This document shows, in pieces, positions 54,067 to 63,991 of a DNA stretch of 64,000 bases. The stretch covers positions 54,128-118,127 of the forward strand of contig NZ_JAXHDD010000008.1 in NCBI RefSeq assembly GCF_037072025.1. Reading direction: 5' to 3'. The notes below the pieces were generated by a model. The model was not told where the DNA came from. It worked only from the letters and a program-made list of their open reading frames with translations, and did not search any database. The stretch's first letter is position 1, and each line of letters starts with the position of its first letter. This stretch comes from Pseudogracilibacillus sp037072025. GTDB lineage: Bacteria > Bacillota > Bacilli > Bacillales > Amphibacillaceae. Made by a program: the position numbers and the translations under genes.

Positions 54067-55350
54067 GTGTTTTTGTCTAGTGAACCGAATGTTTTGATAA
54101 AAGAGTATATAGATCATCCAGAAAAACAAAAAAAATTATATAAACGTACATTAATCATTGTTGTTATTTCTCAAATATTTGGAGGGGCGGGATTAGCAGC
54201 AGGAATAACTGTTGGCGCTTTGCTTGCAGAGAAAATGCTTGGAACAAATGCATTTGCAGGATTTCCAGCCGCTTTATTTACGTTAGGATCGGCAGGTGCT
54301 GCATTAGCAGTAGGAAGACTTTCAAATCGTTTTGGAAGACGTATGGGTCTTGCGACAGGATTTATAACAGGTGGTCTTGGAGCGATAGGGGTTGTAATTG
54401 CCGCAGTTACAAATAGTGTGCTTTTATTATTCTTTTTTCTACTCGTTTATGGTGCGGGAACGGCAACAAATTTACAAGCTCGCTATGCTGGTACAGATTT
54501 AGCAACGAATAAACAGCGGGGAACTGCTGTAAGTATCGCAATGTTTTCAACGACATTTGGTGCAGTTGCAGGGCCAAACTTAGTGGACGTGATGGGAAAC
54601 TTTGCTCGTTCTGTAGGTGTTCCAGAATTAGCAGGTCCATTTATATTATCGACGGTAGCATATATAGTGGCAGGTCTTTTTTTATTTGTTTTTTTACGTC
54701 CTGATCCATTTATCATTGCGTTAAAAATCGATGCGAATAAGCAAAAAAATATGAAACATCAAGAGATACAAGGAAAGAATCTAAGTAATAAAAATGGAAT
54801 AATCGCTGGTGCATTCATCATGGTACTCACTCAAATTGTGATGCTTGCCATTATGACAATGACACCAATTCACATGGGGGATCATGGCCACAGTTTACGT
54901 GCAATTGGACTTGTGATCGGATTCCATATAGGTGCAATGTACCTTCCTTCACCATTAACAGGAATTTTAGTTGATAAGCTAGGTAGATCTACCATGGCGA
55001 TTGCTTCTGGTGTTACATTGCTCTCATCAGGTGTTGTAGCGGCAGTTGCACCGGGAGAATCTTTATTTCTGATGAATGTTGCATTGATCTTACTTGGCTT
55101 AGGATGGAATTTTGGTTTGATAAGTGGAACGACTCTTATTGTCGATTCAACAGAACCTTCAACACGTGCAAAAACACAGGGTACAGTGGATGTTTTTATA
55201 GCGTTAGGGGGCGCTTCTGGTGGTGCGATGTCAGGAATGGTTGTTGCTGGTGCTAGTTTTGAAACATTGTCACTTGTAGGAGGGATTTTATCCTTGTTTC
55301 TTATTCCAGTTGTAATTAGGTTTATCGGTATAGGTAGTAAAAATAAATAA
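54067..55350 (+). CDS. Major facilitator superfamily transporter
   Basis: A 427-residue protein with about 12 membrane segments. It has the MFS loop motif GRLSNRFGRRMGLATG after segment 2 and its partner DKLGRSTMAIASG after segment 8. The start is GTG at 54067 with AGGGGG 5 bases upstream. It lies between two rhodanese genes, the first fused to ArsR, so the substrate may be a sulfur compound or another thiol-related solute; this is inference. The downstream rhodanese ATG follows its stop directly. Confidence 0.85.
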   Translation: MFLSSEPNVLIKEYIDHPEKQKKLYKRTLIIVVISQIFGGAGLAAGITVGALLAEKMLGTNAFAGFPAALFTLGSAGAALAVGRLSNRFGRRMGLATGFITGGLGAIGVVIAAVTNSVLLLFFFLLVYGAGTATNLQARYAGTDLATNKQRGTAVSIAMFSTTFGAVAGPNLVDVMGNFARSVGVPELAGPFILSTVAYIVAGLFLFVFLRPDPFIIALKIDANKQKNMKHQEIQGKNLSNKNGIIAGAFIMVLTQIVMLAIMTMTPIHMGDHGHSLRAIGLVIGFHIGAMYLPSPLTGILVDKLGRSTMAIASGVTLLSSGVVAAVAPGESLFLMNVALILLGLGWNFGLISGTTLIVDSTEPSTRAKTQGTVDVFIALGGASGGAMSGMVVAGASFETLSLVGGILSLFLIPVVIRFIGIGSKNK

Positions 55351-55662
55351 ATGGTGGAAGCTTTTTTGCAAATGACAGCCAAAGATTTAGAACAAAAGAT
55401 AAATGCTGAGGAAGATGTATACATTATTGATGTTCGTGAAAAAGATGAAGTCCTAAAGGGTAAAATTCCCGAAGCGAAACATATTCCACTAGGGGAAATC
55501 ACAAAGCGTTTAAGTGGATTTGATAAAAGCAAACATAATTATGTGATATGCACGAAAGGTGCTAGAGGTGTGGATGCCTTGTGAAATATTAATTAAAAAG
55601 GGCTACCAAGCAACGAATGTGATGGATGGGATCTAGGGTGGCAGGGTGAGCTTGAATAGCAG
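55351..55662 (+). pseudogene. Rhodanese-like sulfurtransferase, frameshifted
   Basis: The frame reads a rhodanese domain (YIIDVREKDEVLKGKIPEAK and the active loop VICTKGARG with its cysteine), then stops at TGA 55582-55584. In another frame the expected end continues (EILIKKGYQATNVMDG), and a second shift recovers WQGELE before TAG. Two indels after the catalytic loop remove the last structural elements. A 77-residue product could still be made but would lack the end of the fold. Confidence 0.75.
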
Positions 55663-55786
55663 CTAAGGGAAGTCGAGAGTTCATGAAAAAAAGACTATTA
55701 TTAAAACAGAATATTCCATAAACTGATACATTTCTATTTATGGATTTGTTACAGTTTAAAGTAAATAAACTTTGGTGGTGTATAAG

Positions 55787-56179
55787 TTGACCAAAATAAC
55801 TCTTCATGTTCCTAGGTTGTTTTTAGGATTTATCTTCTTTATTGCGGGGTGAAATGGCTTTTTTGTTATCTTTAATCTTAAACCATTTATTGAGACTAGT
55901 CTGGCTGCGATGTCGATTTTTGAATTTCAGTATTTGTTAATTTTCGAAAAATCTTTAGAGGTTTTTTGTGCTGTTTTATTAATCACTAATCGTTTTATTC
56001 CGTCAGCTCTTGAAGTATTATCACCGATCGTAGCCAACATCTTACTGCTACATTTATTCATCGATCATTCATTACTTCTTCTGGCTATAATTATTGTTGG
56101 TTCGCATATTTATTTACTGTATTGTTTTAGAAAAAACTTTATAGGAATATTAGAAAAAAACCTTCTTCATAGTTACTGA
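55787..56179 (+). pseudogene. DoxX-like membrane protein with in-frame stop
   Basis: From TTG 55787 the frame reads TKITLHVPRLFLGFIFFIAG, then TGA at about 55850, then NGFFVIFNLKPF and a continuous four-helix membrane protein ending LEKNLLHSY. The layout resembles small DoxX-family quinone- or thiol-associated membrane proteins. One nonsense codon splits it. The ATG at 55910 could give an 89-residue fragment but has no ribosome-binding site. Confidence 0.65.
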
Positions 56180-56475
56180 AAAGTATGTGGCAACTGCACA
56201 ATATAATTTTTCCATCATCTTTGTTTGATTGTTCAAGAAAGGCATTTATAAAATTAATGAGATGAAGTGTTGGACACATAATAGCAAAGTTTTTTCCTTG
56301 AGACTTCCTAAGTTAAAAATTTTAAAAAATAAGTTACAATAGGTCTGACTAATCTCATGCTCTTTTATTTATATGAGATTAAAGAAAAATTATTTTGATA
56401 AAGGAAAGAGCGTTTTAGTAGAATAACGATATTCGTTTATTAGTTATTTAATGGACAATTATAGGAGGATGTATC
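56180..56475. other. Intergenic region upstream of the DUF2200 gene
   Basis: AT-rich. CATGCTCTTTTATTTATATGAG (56355-56376) may form a weak hairpin. No gene supported. Confidence 0.25.
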
Positions 56476-56826
56476 GTGACCAAACATCGAATTTATACAA
56501 TGAGTTTCGCAAGTGTCTATCCACATTATATTGCAAAAGCAGAAAGAAAAGGACGTACAAAATCGGAAGTCGATGAAATAATTCGTTGGTTGACAGGATA
56601 TAGCCAGGAAGAGTTAGAAGTACAATTGGAAAAAAAGACAGACTTTGAGACCTTCTTTGCAGAGGCTCCTAAACTGAATCCTTCAAGAGCTTTGATTAAA
56701 GGTGTTGTCTGTGGAGTTCGGGTGGAAGATATCGAAGAACCAACGATGCAGGAAATTCGCTATTTAGACAAGCTAATCGATGAGTTAGCAAGGGGAAAAG
56801 TGATGGACAAAATTTTACGAAAGTAA
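56476..56826 (+). CDS. DUF2200-domain protein
   Basis: The 116-residue soluble protein begins (M)TKHRIYTMSFASVYPHYIAK, the diagnostic DUF2200 start. It also has ALIKGVVCGVRVEDIE in the middle. The function of this widespread family is unknown. The start is GTG with AGGAGG 9 bases upstream. It is monocistronic. Confidence 0.88.
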   Translation: MTKHRIYTMSFASVYPHYIAKAERKGRTKSEVDEIIRWLTGYSQEELEVQLEKKTDFETFFAEAPKLNPSRALIKGVVCGVRVEDIEEPTMQEIRYLDKLIDELARGKVMDKILRK

Positions 56827-57109
56827 GAATGAATGCTTTTCATTCATCTTAATCCCTGTCATCATAAAAAAATGCCAAAAATCCGTATGACAGACAGACG
56901 TCATGCGGCATCCAATCAATGTAACAAAATGAGGATTCCAAATATCAATGGGGCAATAAAGGATTTTTTTATAAATCATTATCGTACAGCATAATTCCTG
57001 CTATATTGGAGTTGTATTCAACCTAATCAATTCTTAAAAGACTTTTCCGACAACTAACACCATTGTTTGTTACCTTACCTTACCTTACCTCATATTGTTT
57101 CCCCTCTTT
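56827..57109. other. Intergenic region with an ACCTT tandem repeat
   Basis: An imperfect run of about four TTACC/ACCTT repeats occurs at 57071-57091. Upstream sequence shows no gene. Confidence 0.3.
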
Positions 57110-57268
57110 TTCTAGAGGTATTTTTGTAGTGTCTCTCGAAGTTGCTCCGCCACAGAAACTGCTTTCAGATCTTGAGTTATTTCATCTGATTTGTTTGCAT
57201 CCCCAATAATATAATCTTCAAATTTGATTCCAATAAAATCAAAAAGACTTAAAATTGGTAATTGCATC
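57110..57268 (-). pseudogene. C-terminal fragment of a flavin-reductase-like protein
   Basis: On the minus strand the frame ending at about 57112 reads PILSLFDFIGIKFEDYIIGD then EITQDLKAVSVAEQLRETL. This resembles the end of NADPH-dependent FMN reductase/azoreductase-type proteins. The 5' part is missing and is replaced by the LysR fragment on the other strand. The family call is tentative. Confidence 0.45.
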
Positions 57269-58028
57269 TACTCATCCATTTCATTCAGCATTTTCCGTGG
57301 AAGATCTAAAGAATGAGACGCTTTTGCTAACAGAGAATGGCTGTTCTTATCGGAATATGTTCAAAGAGGCTTTAAATTCTTTTGGGATATACCCATTGGA
57401 TCAAATTAAATTTGCAAGTGTAGAAGCGATAAAACAATGTGTCATTGCAGGATTGGGTGTTGCTTTATTACCAGAGATGGTAGTCAAAAAAGAACTGGAA
57501 GAAGGAAAAATGAAAACATTAATGTGGAATGCTACTTTATCTCGCCTTTATACTCAAATTGCTTGGCATAAGGATAAACAGATGACATCACCGTTAGAAG
57601 CTTTTATAGAATTAACCCGTGAAACATTTAAACCAATCTATGGAATACTACTAATCATACCGTACTTTATGTTTGGTGATGCTCTTAAATCAACGATTGG
57701 ACTTGGCGGTACACGTACAAATTATTATGCGAGTCTTATTATTAGCTCCTTTCTATTTATCGTATCGCTAATGATTGTTAACAATGTGTTTTTCCAGTTA
57801 TCTGAGTTTATAACAGAGAATACGAAAAGTACAACGCATGTTTTCCACATTGCCAGTTTGTTTGGAGCATCAAACGCAATATCATATTTCTGGGTGGATG
57901 TACTTTTTGGTATCTTTCTCGTTGGAACAGGTACCATTCTTTCAGCTGCTTTATACCGATTTGGTTATCTATGGATGCTAGGTATCGTTGTAGGCTTAGG
58001 AGTAGTTGATTTCTGTGGTTTACATTAG
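57255..58028 (+). pseudogene. Chimeric ORF: LysR effector domain fused to a membrane-protein fragment
   Basis: Residues 1-130 are the C-terminal substrate-binding half of a LysR regulator (LTENGCSYRNMFKEALNSFG, GLGVALLPEMVV). No DNA-binding part is present. From residue 131 it runs on without a stop into four hydrophobic segments (YGILLIIPYFMFGDALKSTI onward), ending GLGVVDFCGLH. The next frame continues as LGDMSGLFKWTLENMYLFLH, so the membrane part is also frameshifted. The join probably arose by deletion between two genes. A functional product is unlikely. Confidence 0.75.
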
Positions 58029-58364
58029 GAGATATGAGCGGATTATTCAAATGGACATTAGAAAATATGTATTTGTTCCTTCATTTGTTAGGCGGGTAGG
58101 GATTGTATGTATAAGTACACACATATCCGCTCATTAAGTGGGTCACTTTAAAGCTATAATTCACGGTGAATGTTATTTAGTATAAATAGGAACTCGGCAT
58201 TTTAGCTTCGAAGTTTGTTTGAGAAATCTTAATATCCAAAGCGTGATTTTTAATCCCAAGCATCTTTTTCCATTAATGGATAATTAAATAAGATCGTGTC
58301 TTCCATCATCGGGGACAGATTGTGAAAATGACTAGTAAATTAAAATAGACAAGGGGGACTGAAT

Positions 58365-58538
58365 ATGCAATTTGTGTTTGATTTGGATGGAACGATATGT
58401 TTTAAAGGGAAGCCGGTATCAGACAAAATCCTCGATTCGCTGGCGGAGCTCACAAAAAATGACCATCAGGTAATCTTTGCATCTGCCAAGCCGATTAGAG
58501 ACATGCTTCCAGTCATACGTGAGGATTTTCACCACTAA
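58365..58538 (+). pseudogene. N-terminal fragment of a HAD-family phosphatase
   Basis: A good ribosome-binding site (AAGGGGGA) precedes MQFVFDLDGTICFKGKPVSD, the HAD catalytic motif I with both aspartates. VIFASAKPIRDMLP is motif II. The frame stops after 57 codons, whereas Cof-type HAD phosphatases have over 220. It is therefore a truncated gene. Confidence 0.75.
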
Positions 58539-58672
58539 AACAAGATGATTGTACGATTCTGTTGATTTCATGGAAGTGCGAATAAATATTATTTGTTATC
58601 CCATTATTATGTGTTAGAAAATTAAGTCAGTAAATAGAAATCATATTTTAATAGGATAGGAGGCAGGGGAAT

Positions 58673-59215
58673 ATGGAATTCGAATATATTAGAGATTATG
58701 CGATGTATGCGGCTGTTTTGGGTTTCTTTAGTTTAGCTTGGTTTGGATGGGCACAAGAGAATCCAAGAAAAACATGGCGAAAATATCTTGGAATCGGATC
58801 AGGAATGGCGATACTTGTGTGTATAGTAGGTGTGTATTTGAGCATCACGCATTGGGATGCTCCGTCAACTCTATCTTTGGAGGGGAAGGCTACTTTTATA
58901 AGATATATAATTGTATTCTATGCCGAATTCATTATCGGTGGCATCGGTGCATTCGTGTTAATGAGATTGAAACACAAAGATTGGATTGCACCTTGGATTG
59001 CTTTTGTAGTCGGCACACATTTCTTTTGGCTAGTCGATATTTTTAAGGATTCTAGCTTGTATATTTTAGCAATCGTCATGATTGGTGTGGCTTTCATTTC
59101 TCCTATAGTCGCTAAAAAATATAATGTTGCGAGTAGTGCAATTACTGGGATTGGATCTGGCACAATTTTATTCTGCTTTGCAGTGCTCGGTTTAGTGCGC
59201 TACTTATTAAGCTAA
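58673..59215 (+). CDS. Hypothetical six-helix membrane protein
   Basis: The 180-residue protein has about six membrane segments (near residues 10-26, 40-58, 76-98, 105-122, 127-146 and 155-178). No motif is known to me. A charged loop, QENPRKTWRKYLG, lies between the first two segments. AGGAGG lies about 8 bases before the ATG. It is an isolated gene in a decayed region; its intact frame suggests it is retained. Confidence 0.7.
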   Translation: MEFEYIRDYAMYAAVLGFFSLAWFGWAQENPRKTWRKYLGIGSGMAILVCIVGVYLSITHWDAPSTLSLEGKATFIRYIIVFYAEFIIGGIGAFVLMRLKHKDWIAPWIAFVVGTHFFWLVDIFKDSSLYILAIVMIGVAFISPIVAKKYNVASSAITGIGSGTILFCFAVLGLVRYLLS

Positions 59216-59815
59216 TGTTTATATCATGATACTCTTTCTTATTTGCTTACTGCCTTATTATCATTGAGCAAAAATCATAAACGATATAATGTGGTGTGTA
59301 CCAAGATGAAACTTTTGGACTCCAGAAATTTTCAATCGGTATGTCAAGGGATGGCGATCGATAAATGCTATTCGAGTAAAAGATAAAAATAAAAGACGAA
59401 CGATTATTATAATATGTTGACCAAATCATTAAGAACTAACCACATAGCTACGATAGTTTTCAAAATCTATGTATTTTTCAAAGCTCTCAAACCATGTGTT
59501 TGAGGGCTTATTTATTTTTCTCCTTACCAAATACCCCTTTTTTCAAAGATGAAATATGCTTTGTAACAAGAATTATTACCCATCAATTAATTTTAGTTGA
59601 TAATCTCCGCTCTTTTTAAAAATACATCATAAATATGCCCTGGAGACTATTAGATTACCTCATTCAAAATGTGATAAACTTTTATATTTTTTATTTTAAC
59701 GAATAAAATCAGTGTTTATTAAGCCGTTTTACAGTCGTGTACATCTTTCGGTAGAGACTTTTGCATCTCCTTTTGCAATCGTTTTCCAATTATTTTCCGA
59801 ATACTGTTTTACATA
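59216..59815. other. Intergenic region before the double ABC transporter
   Basis: A short frame near 59310-59416 reads FWTPEIFNRYVKGWRSINAI then stops, and may be a remnant of a lost gene. TCAAACC..GGTTTGAG-type symmetry occurs near 59480-59510 (CTCTCAAACCATGTGTTTGAGGG), a possible terminator-like hairpin followed by TTTATTTTTCTCC. Confidence 0.3.
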
Positions 59816-59844
59816 TTGAAATATACTTTTATATAGTTTACAAT
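59816..59844 (+). promoter_or_regulatory. Predicted sigma-A promoter of the double ABC transporter
   Basis: TTGAAA (59816-59821), 17-base spacer, TACAAT (59839-59844). Confidence 0.65.
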
Positions 59845-59846
59845 GA

Positions 59847-59867
59847 AATTGATAATCATTCTCAATT
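59847..59867. promoter_or_regulatory. Fur box (iron-responsive operator)
   Basis: Half-sites AATTGATAAT and ATTCTCAATT flank a central C, matching the GATAATnATTnTC core of Fur boxes. It begins 2 bases after the -10 element and covers the expected transcription start, so iron-loaded Fur should block initiation. Confidence 0.75.
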
Positions 59868-59886
59868 ATAGGAGGTTGAAAAGTAA

Positions 59887-62800
59887 ATGTCTAAGAAGAA
59901 CAAAGTTCCAAAACAAAAATCTCCAATGAGCAAGCTTATGCCATATTTAAAGCGAAAGAAAGCATCGTTGTATGGTTCCATCATTGCTTCGTCCTTATCT
60001 TCCGTGTTCGGGTTTGTTCCATATTTAGTCGTTTATATATTAAGTATTCAGATTTTACATATAAGCAATTCATTTAGCCCAACGAATTTAACGATATTAG
60101 TCGCCATTTCTTTAGGTGCCATTCTATTAAAAGGACTTTTCTTCATGATGGCTGTCAATTTATCGCATAAAGCGGCTTATGATGTGCTTTATGACATTCG
60201 GATTGACTTAGCAGATAAACTAACGAAACTGCCGTTAGGTTACTTCGACAAAAACGATGTAGGTTCGATTAAACATACAATGAATGAAGATGTGGAACAA
60301 TTAGAAGAAGGGATTGCCCATTTAATCCCCGATTTGACAACAGGCATTGTCGTTCCAGTTGTCACATTTATTGTCATGTTTGTATTGGATTGGAAAATGG
60401 CACTCGCTGCATTTATGATGATCCCGATTTTAGGAATTGCCTTTGCATTTGCCAACAAAAAACTAGGGAGAATGGGACCTAAATATGGTGAAATAAATCA
60501 GCTGTTAAGTTCAACTTTGCTTCAATATGTATACGGCATGAAAGTGATTCGGGCATTTTCCCGTACAGAACGTGCTTATGAAGATTATAGTAAAGTGGTG
60601 AATCAAGTTGGTAATATGGGAGAAGAAGTAGAAAAGCAAACGATCTTTGTGAAGACTCTAGCCGCTGGCTTAGCGCAAATGCCACTTCTAATCGTTGTCC
60701 CTGTGGGCGTTTGGTTTTATTCAATTGGTGAAATTACACTGTCATTATTTATTATCTTTGTCATGTTAACGATAGGAATTGGTAATACACTTTTGAAGGC
60801 TTTTCGTTCCAGTGGATCCGTATCATTTCGGATCGCAAGTGTAACGAATAAAATTATGAATCTATTAGAACAAGCCGAATTACCACGACCGAAACAACCT
60901 AAAAAGCCAGAAGGATCTAGCCTAGAATTTCAAAATGTATCTTTCTCTTACGATGCTGAAAGTGAAGTATTAAACAATGTTTCGTTCACAGTACCACAAG
61001 GGACATTAACAGCACTTGTCGGTTCATCAGGTGCTGGAAAAACAACAATTGCACGGATGGTTCCACGTTTTTGGGATGTCACGGAAGGCTCTGTTACGAT
61101 TGGTGGGGTTGACGTTCGTTCTCTCTCAAATGAAGATATGTTACAAAAGGTCTCATACGTTTCCCAGGATATTTACTTATTTGATGGAACGATTATGGAT
61201 AATATTCGGATGGGGAGACTTGATGCAACGGATGAGGAAGTGATGGAAGCTGCTAAACAAGCACAATGTCATGATTTTATCGTAAACTTACCAGACGGCT
61301 ATCAAACGGTTGTTGGGGAAGGCGGTGGGCGGTTAAGTGGAGGACAGCGCCAACGGATTAGTATTATTCGTGCGTTTTTAAAACAAGCACCAATCCTTAT
61401 TCTTGATGAAGCGACTGCTTTAATTGACCCTGAAAATGAAGCGTTAATTCAGGATGCAATTAATGAATTAGTTGCCCCTGTGGACGGACAGCCTAAAACG
61501 ATTTTAATGATCGCTCATCGTCTCCACACAGTCATCCATGCTGATCAAATTCTCGTTATTGAGGATGGGACAGTAGTGGGAAGCGGTACTCATCAACAAT
61601 TGCTGGCAGAAAATGAGCATTATCGTAACCAATGGGAAGCATATACAGTTGAAAATAATCCACCAATATTTTCTGACTCTGTTGAAGATCATTCTGTACA
61701 ACAAGTAGAATCTCATCAGCAAGAAGTACAGAAATCGAAAGTTTTAGTAAACGAAAGTGAAGAAGAAGTGGATTTATTCCGTAAAATAACTGAACAGTCC
61801 ATTATTAAAAATGCCTTTGTTTTTGCGGGGGCAGATAATGAAAAACGACTCAAAAAGTCATTTTGGCTAAGCGCTTTGGAAGGTCCATTTGTCAGTGTGC
61901 CATTCATTCTTGTTGCATTCATTATTTTTGCACTGTATAGCGAAACAAGCGCGAGCAATTGGCTCTTAGTCGGAGCCATCACGGTAGCATTTGTTTTTCA
62001 ATGGATAACATATTATTTGTCAAATCGTGAAACATTCCCGTTCTATCAACAAATAATTGCAAATATCCGTTTATACTTAGGGAAACGTTTAAAAAATTTG
62101 CCTTATGGATTTTTTATTAATGAAGATGCGTCAACAATTGAAATGCGTATTAAGCAAGATGCGATGCTTGCCGGTTATTTACCCGCGGTTGGGATTGGAC
62201 TAATCAAAGGATTAATTGTTCCAGTTATCATACTTGCTGTATTGTTTTGGATTGATTGGCCACTCGCTTTAATTGCCATAGCGGGAGTGCCATTTTGCTT
62301 CCTCATAACGAATTTCGCCGAACGTAAATTACAAACGACGTTAAACAGGTTGCAAATTGCACGAAAACATGCGAATAAAAGAATTGTAGATTTCATAAAA
62401 GGAATTTCTGTTATAAGAGCATTCGGATTAAAGGATAGTTCGTTAATTGGTTACAAGGATGCCATTGATGAGTATCGAGATAGTAGTATCGACATTCAAT
62501 ATAAATATTCACCATTTGCCGCATTAAATATTATTATGTTTGAATTAGGTTTCATTGCGGTAGTAATCGTTGGAGGATTTCGTTTTATGGATGGATCCAT
62601 TAACGGGATTGAGTGGATCTGCTTCCTCGTCTTAACGGTTGCCCTTTATGAACCGCTTCCATTTATGGATTATATGGCACATAGACGAATGGCCAAAACG
62701 GTTACGATGAGTTTAAACGAAATCATTTTAGAGGATGATCTAAAGCAGCCTTCAGTAAATCAACAAGTCATTCCTACTGGTTCTGAAATCAATTTCCACG

Positions 62801-63558
62801 CTGTCCAATTCGGCTATCAAGATGAACCTGTTCTAAAAGATTTTAATTTACGGATTCCTGAAAAAGGAATTACTGCATTTGTCGGTCCTTCTGGAGGAGG
62901 AAAAACAACAGCACTTAATTTAATTTCCCGATTCTGGGATGTCGATGCTGGAAGTGTCACAATTGGTGGTGTCGATGTTCGAGAAATGCGGCATGATACA
63001 TTAATGAAACAAATTACTCCTGTTTTTCAAGATGTCTATTTAATGGCCGATACGATTTTAAATAATTTGAAGTATGGTAGACCAGAAGCAACGATGGAGG
63101 AAGTAATTGAAGCAGCTAAATTAGCGCGCTGTCACGACTTCATCATGGAGCTATCAGAAGGCTATAACACTTTCGTTAGTGAAGGTGGAGGTACTCTATC
63201 AGGTGGTCAAAAACAACGCATGAGTATAGCAAGAGCCATTTTAAAAAATGCACCAATTATTTTATTGGATGAAGCGACTGCCAGCATTGACCCTGAAAAT
63301 GAAAAATATATTCGGGAAGCGCTGCAAGTATTATCCAAAAATAAAACAGTGGTGATTGTAGCCCATCGAATCCATACGATACAACAAGCTGATCAAATTG
63401 CCGTTGTAGAGGATGGTCAAGTAGTCCAAGTGGGTAAACATGATGAACTTGTTCGCGAGGAAGGATTGTATCGACAGTTCTGGAATGAACGTACCCGTGC
63501 AGAACAGTGGGAAATTAGTAAACTACCTTTGACTTCTGAACATAAGGGAATGGATTAA
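59887..63558 (+). CDS. Fused double ABC transporter (TMD-NBD-TMD-NBD), YbtPQ/IrtAB-like, iron-regulated
   Basis: A single 1223-residue chain contains two complete exporter-fold halves. The first has a membrane domain at about 35-320 and ATPase 1 with Walker A GSSGAGKTT (about 379), signature LSGGQRQR and Walker B ILILDEATALIDP. A linker at about 585-655 follows. The second has a membrane domain at about 655-925 and ATPase 2 with Walker A GPSGGGKTT (about 999), signature LSGGQKQR and Walker B IILLDEATASIDP. Relatives with this fold, such as YbtPQ and IrtAB, import iron-siderophores and are normally two proteins. The upstream Fur box supports an iron role; import versus export cannot be read from sequence. 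AGGAGG lies 11 bases before the ATG. Confidence 0.88.
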   Translation: MSKKNKVPKQKSPMSKLMPYLKRKKASLYGSIIASSLSSVFGFVPYLVVYILSIQILHISNSFSPTNLTILVAISLGAILLKGLFFMMAVNLSHKAAYDVLYDIRIDLADKLTKLPLGYFDKNDVGSIKHTMNEDVEQLEEGIAHLIPDLTTGIVVPVVTFIVMFVLDWKMALAAFMMIPILGIAFAFANKKLGRMGPKYGEINQLLSSTLLQYVYGMKVIRAFSRTERAYEDYSKVVNQVGNMGEEVEKQTIFVKTLAAGLAQMPLLIVVPVGVWFYSIGEITLSLFIIFVMLTIGIGNTLLKAFRSSGSVSFRIASVTNKIMNLLEQAELPRPKQPKKPEGSSLEFQNVSFSYDAESEVLNNVSFTVPQGTLTALVGSSGAGKTTIARMVPRFWDVTEGSVTIGGVDVRSLSNEDMLQKVSYVSQDIYLFDGTIMDNIRMGRLDATDEEVMEAAKQAQCHDFIVNLPDGYQTVVGEGGGRLSGGQRQRISIIRAFLKQAPILILDEATALIDPENEALIQDAINELVAPVDGQPKTILMIAHRLHTVIHADQILVIEDGTVVGSGTHQQLLAENEHYRNQWEAYTVENNPPIFSDSVEDHSVQQVESHQQEVQKSKVLVNESEEEVDLFRKITEQSIIKNAFVFAGADNEKRLKKSFWLSALEGPFVSVPFILVAFIIFALYSETSASNWLLVGAITVAFVFQWITYYLSNRETFPFYQQIIANIRLYLGKRLKNLPYGFFINEDASTIEMRIKQDAMLAGYLPAVGIGLIKGLIVPVIILAVLFWIDWPLALIAIAGVPFCFLITNFAERKLQTTLNRLQIARKHANKRIVDFIKGISVIRAFGLKDSSLIGYKDAIDEYRDSSIDIQYKYSPFAALNIIMFELGFIAVVIVGGFRFMDGSINGIEWICFLVLTVALYEPLPFMDYMAHRRMAKTVTMSLNEIILEDDLKQPSVNQQVIPTGSEINFHAVQFGYQDEPVLKDFNLRIPEKGITAFVGPSGGGKTTALNLISRFWDVDAGSVTIGGVDVREMRHDTLMKQITPVFQDVYLMADTILNNLKYGRPEATMEEVIEAAKLARCHDFIMELSEGYNTFVSEGGGTLSGGQKQRMSIARAILKNAPIILLDEATASIDPENEKYIREALQVLSKNKTVVIVAHRIHTIQQADQIAVVEDGQVVQVGKHDELVREEGLYRQFWNERTRAEQWEISKLPLTSEHKGMD

Positions 63559-63854
63559 TTTGTAAAGCATTGAGTAAATTATTCTTGAAATAAAGAAACA
63601 TATATGCTCAAAATCGTATCTACTATAAAAAAGGTAATGGGTTGTTGATTTTAATTCGCTTATCGGCTCTCTTATGACTTGAATCATAAATTTGTCGCTC
63701 AGGTAAAGTGAAAAGTTGGGAAATAGACGATCAGGTTTATTTCCTGTTTTTCTGGAATGTCTCACAGAGATGAACTTTTGTAAACAAGCATCTCTGCCAT
63801 ACGATTGAAATTAGGCTTTAAAAGTATAACGCCACTTGTTTGTTGCTAATAGAA
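63559..63854. other. Downstream region of the double ABC transporter
   Basis: No intact gene. AGAGATG...CATCTCT (63766-63799) flanks a short loop and may be a weak hairpin. Confidence 0.25.
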
Positions 63855-63991
63855 TCATTGATAAAAGTGCTGTTTTTGCAACCCGCCGACAAGAATCTTT
63901 CCAGGCTCGAGCTGATAATGCTCACTTCCATTGAATATGAATTCAGCTTCCCCGTTTAAACAACAGATAATGGCACATTTTGTCGTTGGTT
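63855..63991 (-). pseudogene. AraC-type cupin domain fragment
   Basis: On the minus strand a frame between two stops reads KCAIICCLNGEAEFIFNGSE, then HYQLEPGKILVGGLQKQHFY. This resembles the sugar- or siderophore-sensing cupin N-domain of AraC regulators. A TGA follows, and a further frame gives MILLATNKWRYTF. The upstream part runs off the window or is broken. AraC regulators often accompany YbtPQ-like transporters. The assignment is tentative. Confidence 0.4.

Noticed and set aside
54882..55532. 216-codon minus-strand frame opposite the MFS gene
   Set aside because: It is a shadow of the MFS coding sequence, with no family match and no ribosome-binding site.
57071..57091. ACCTT repeat as a functional element
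   Set aside because: Only about four short units with no conserved context; likely slippage in decayed DNA.
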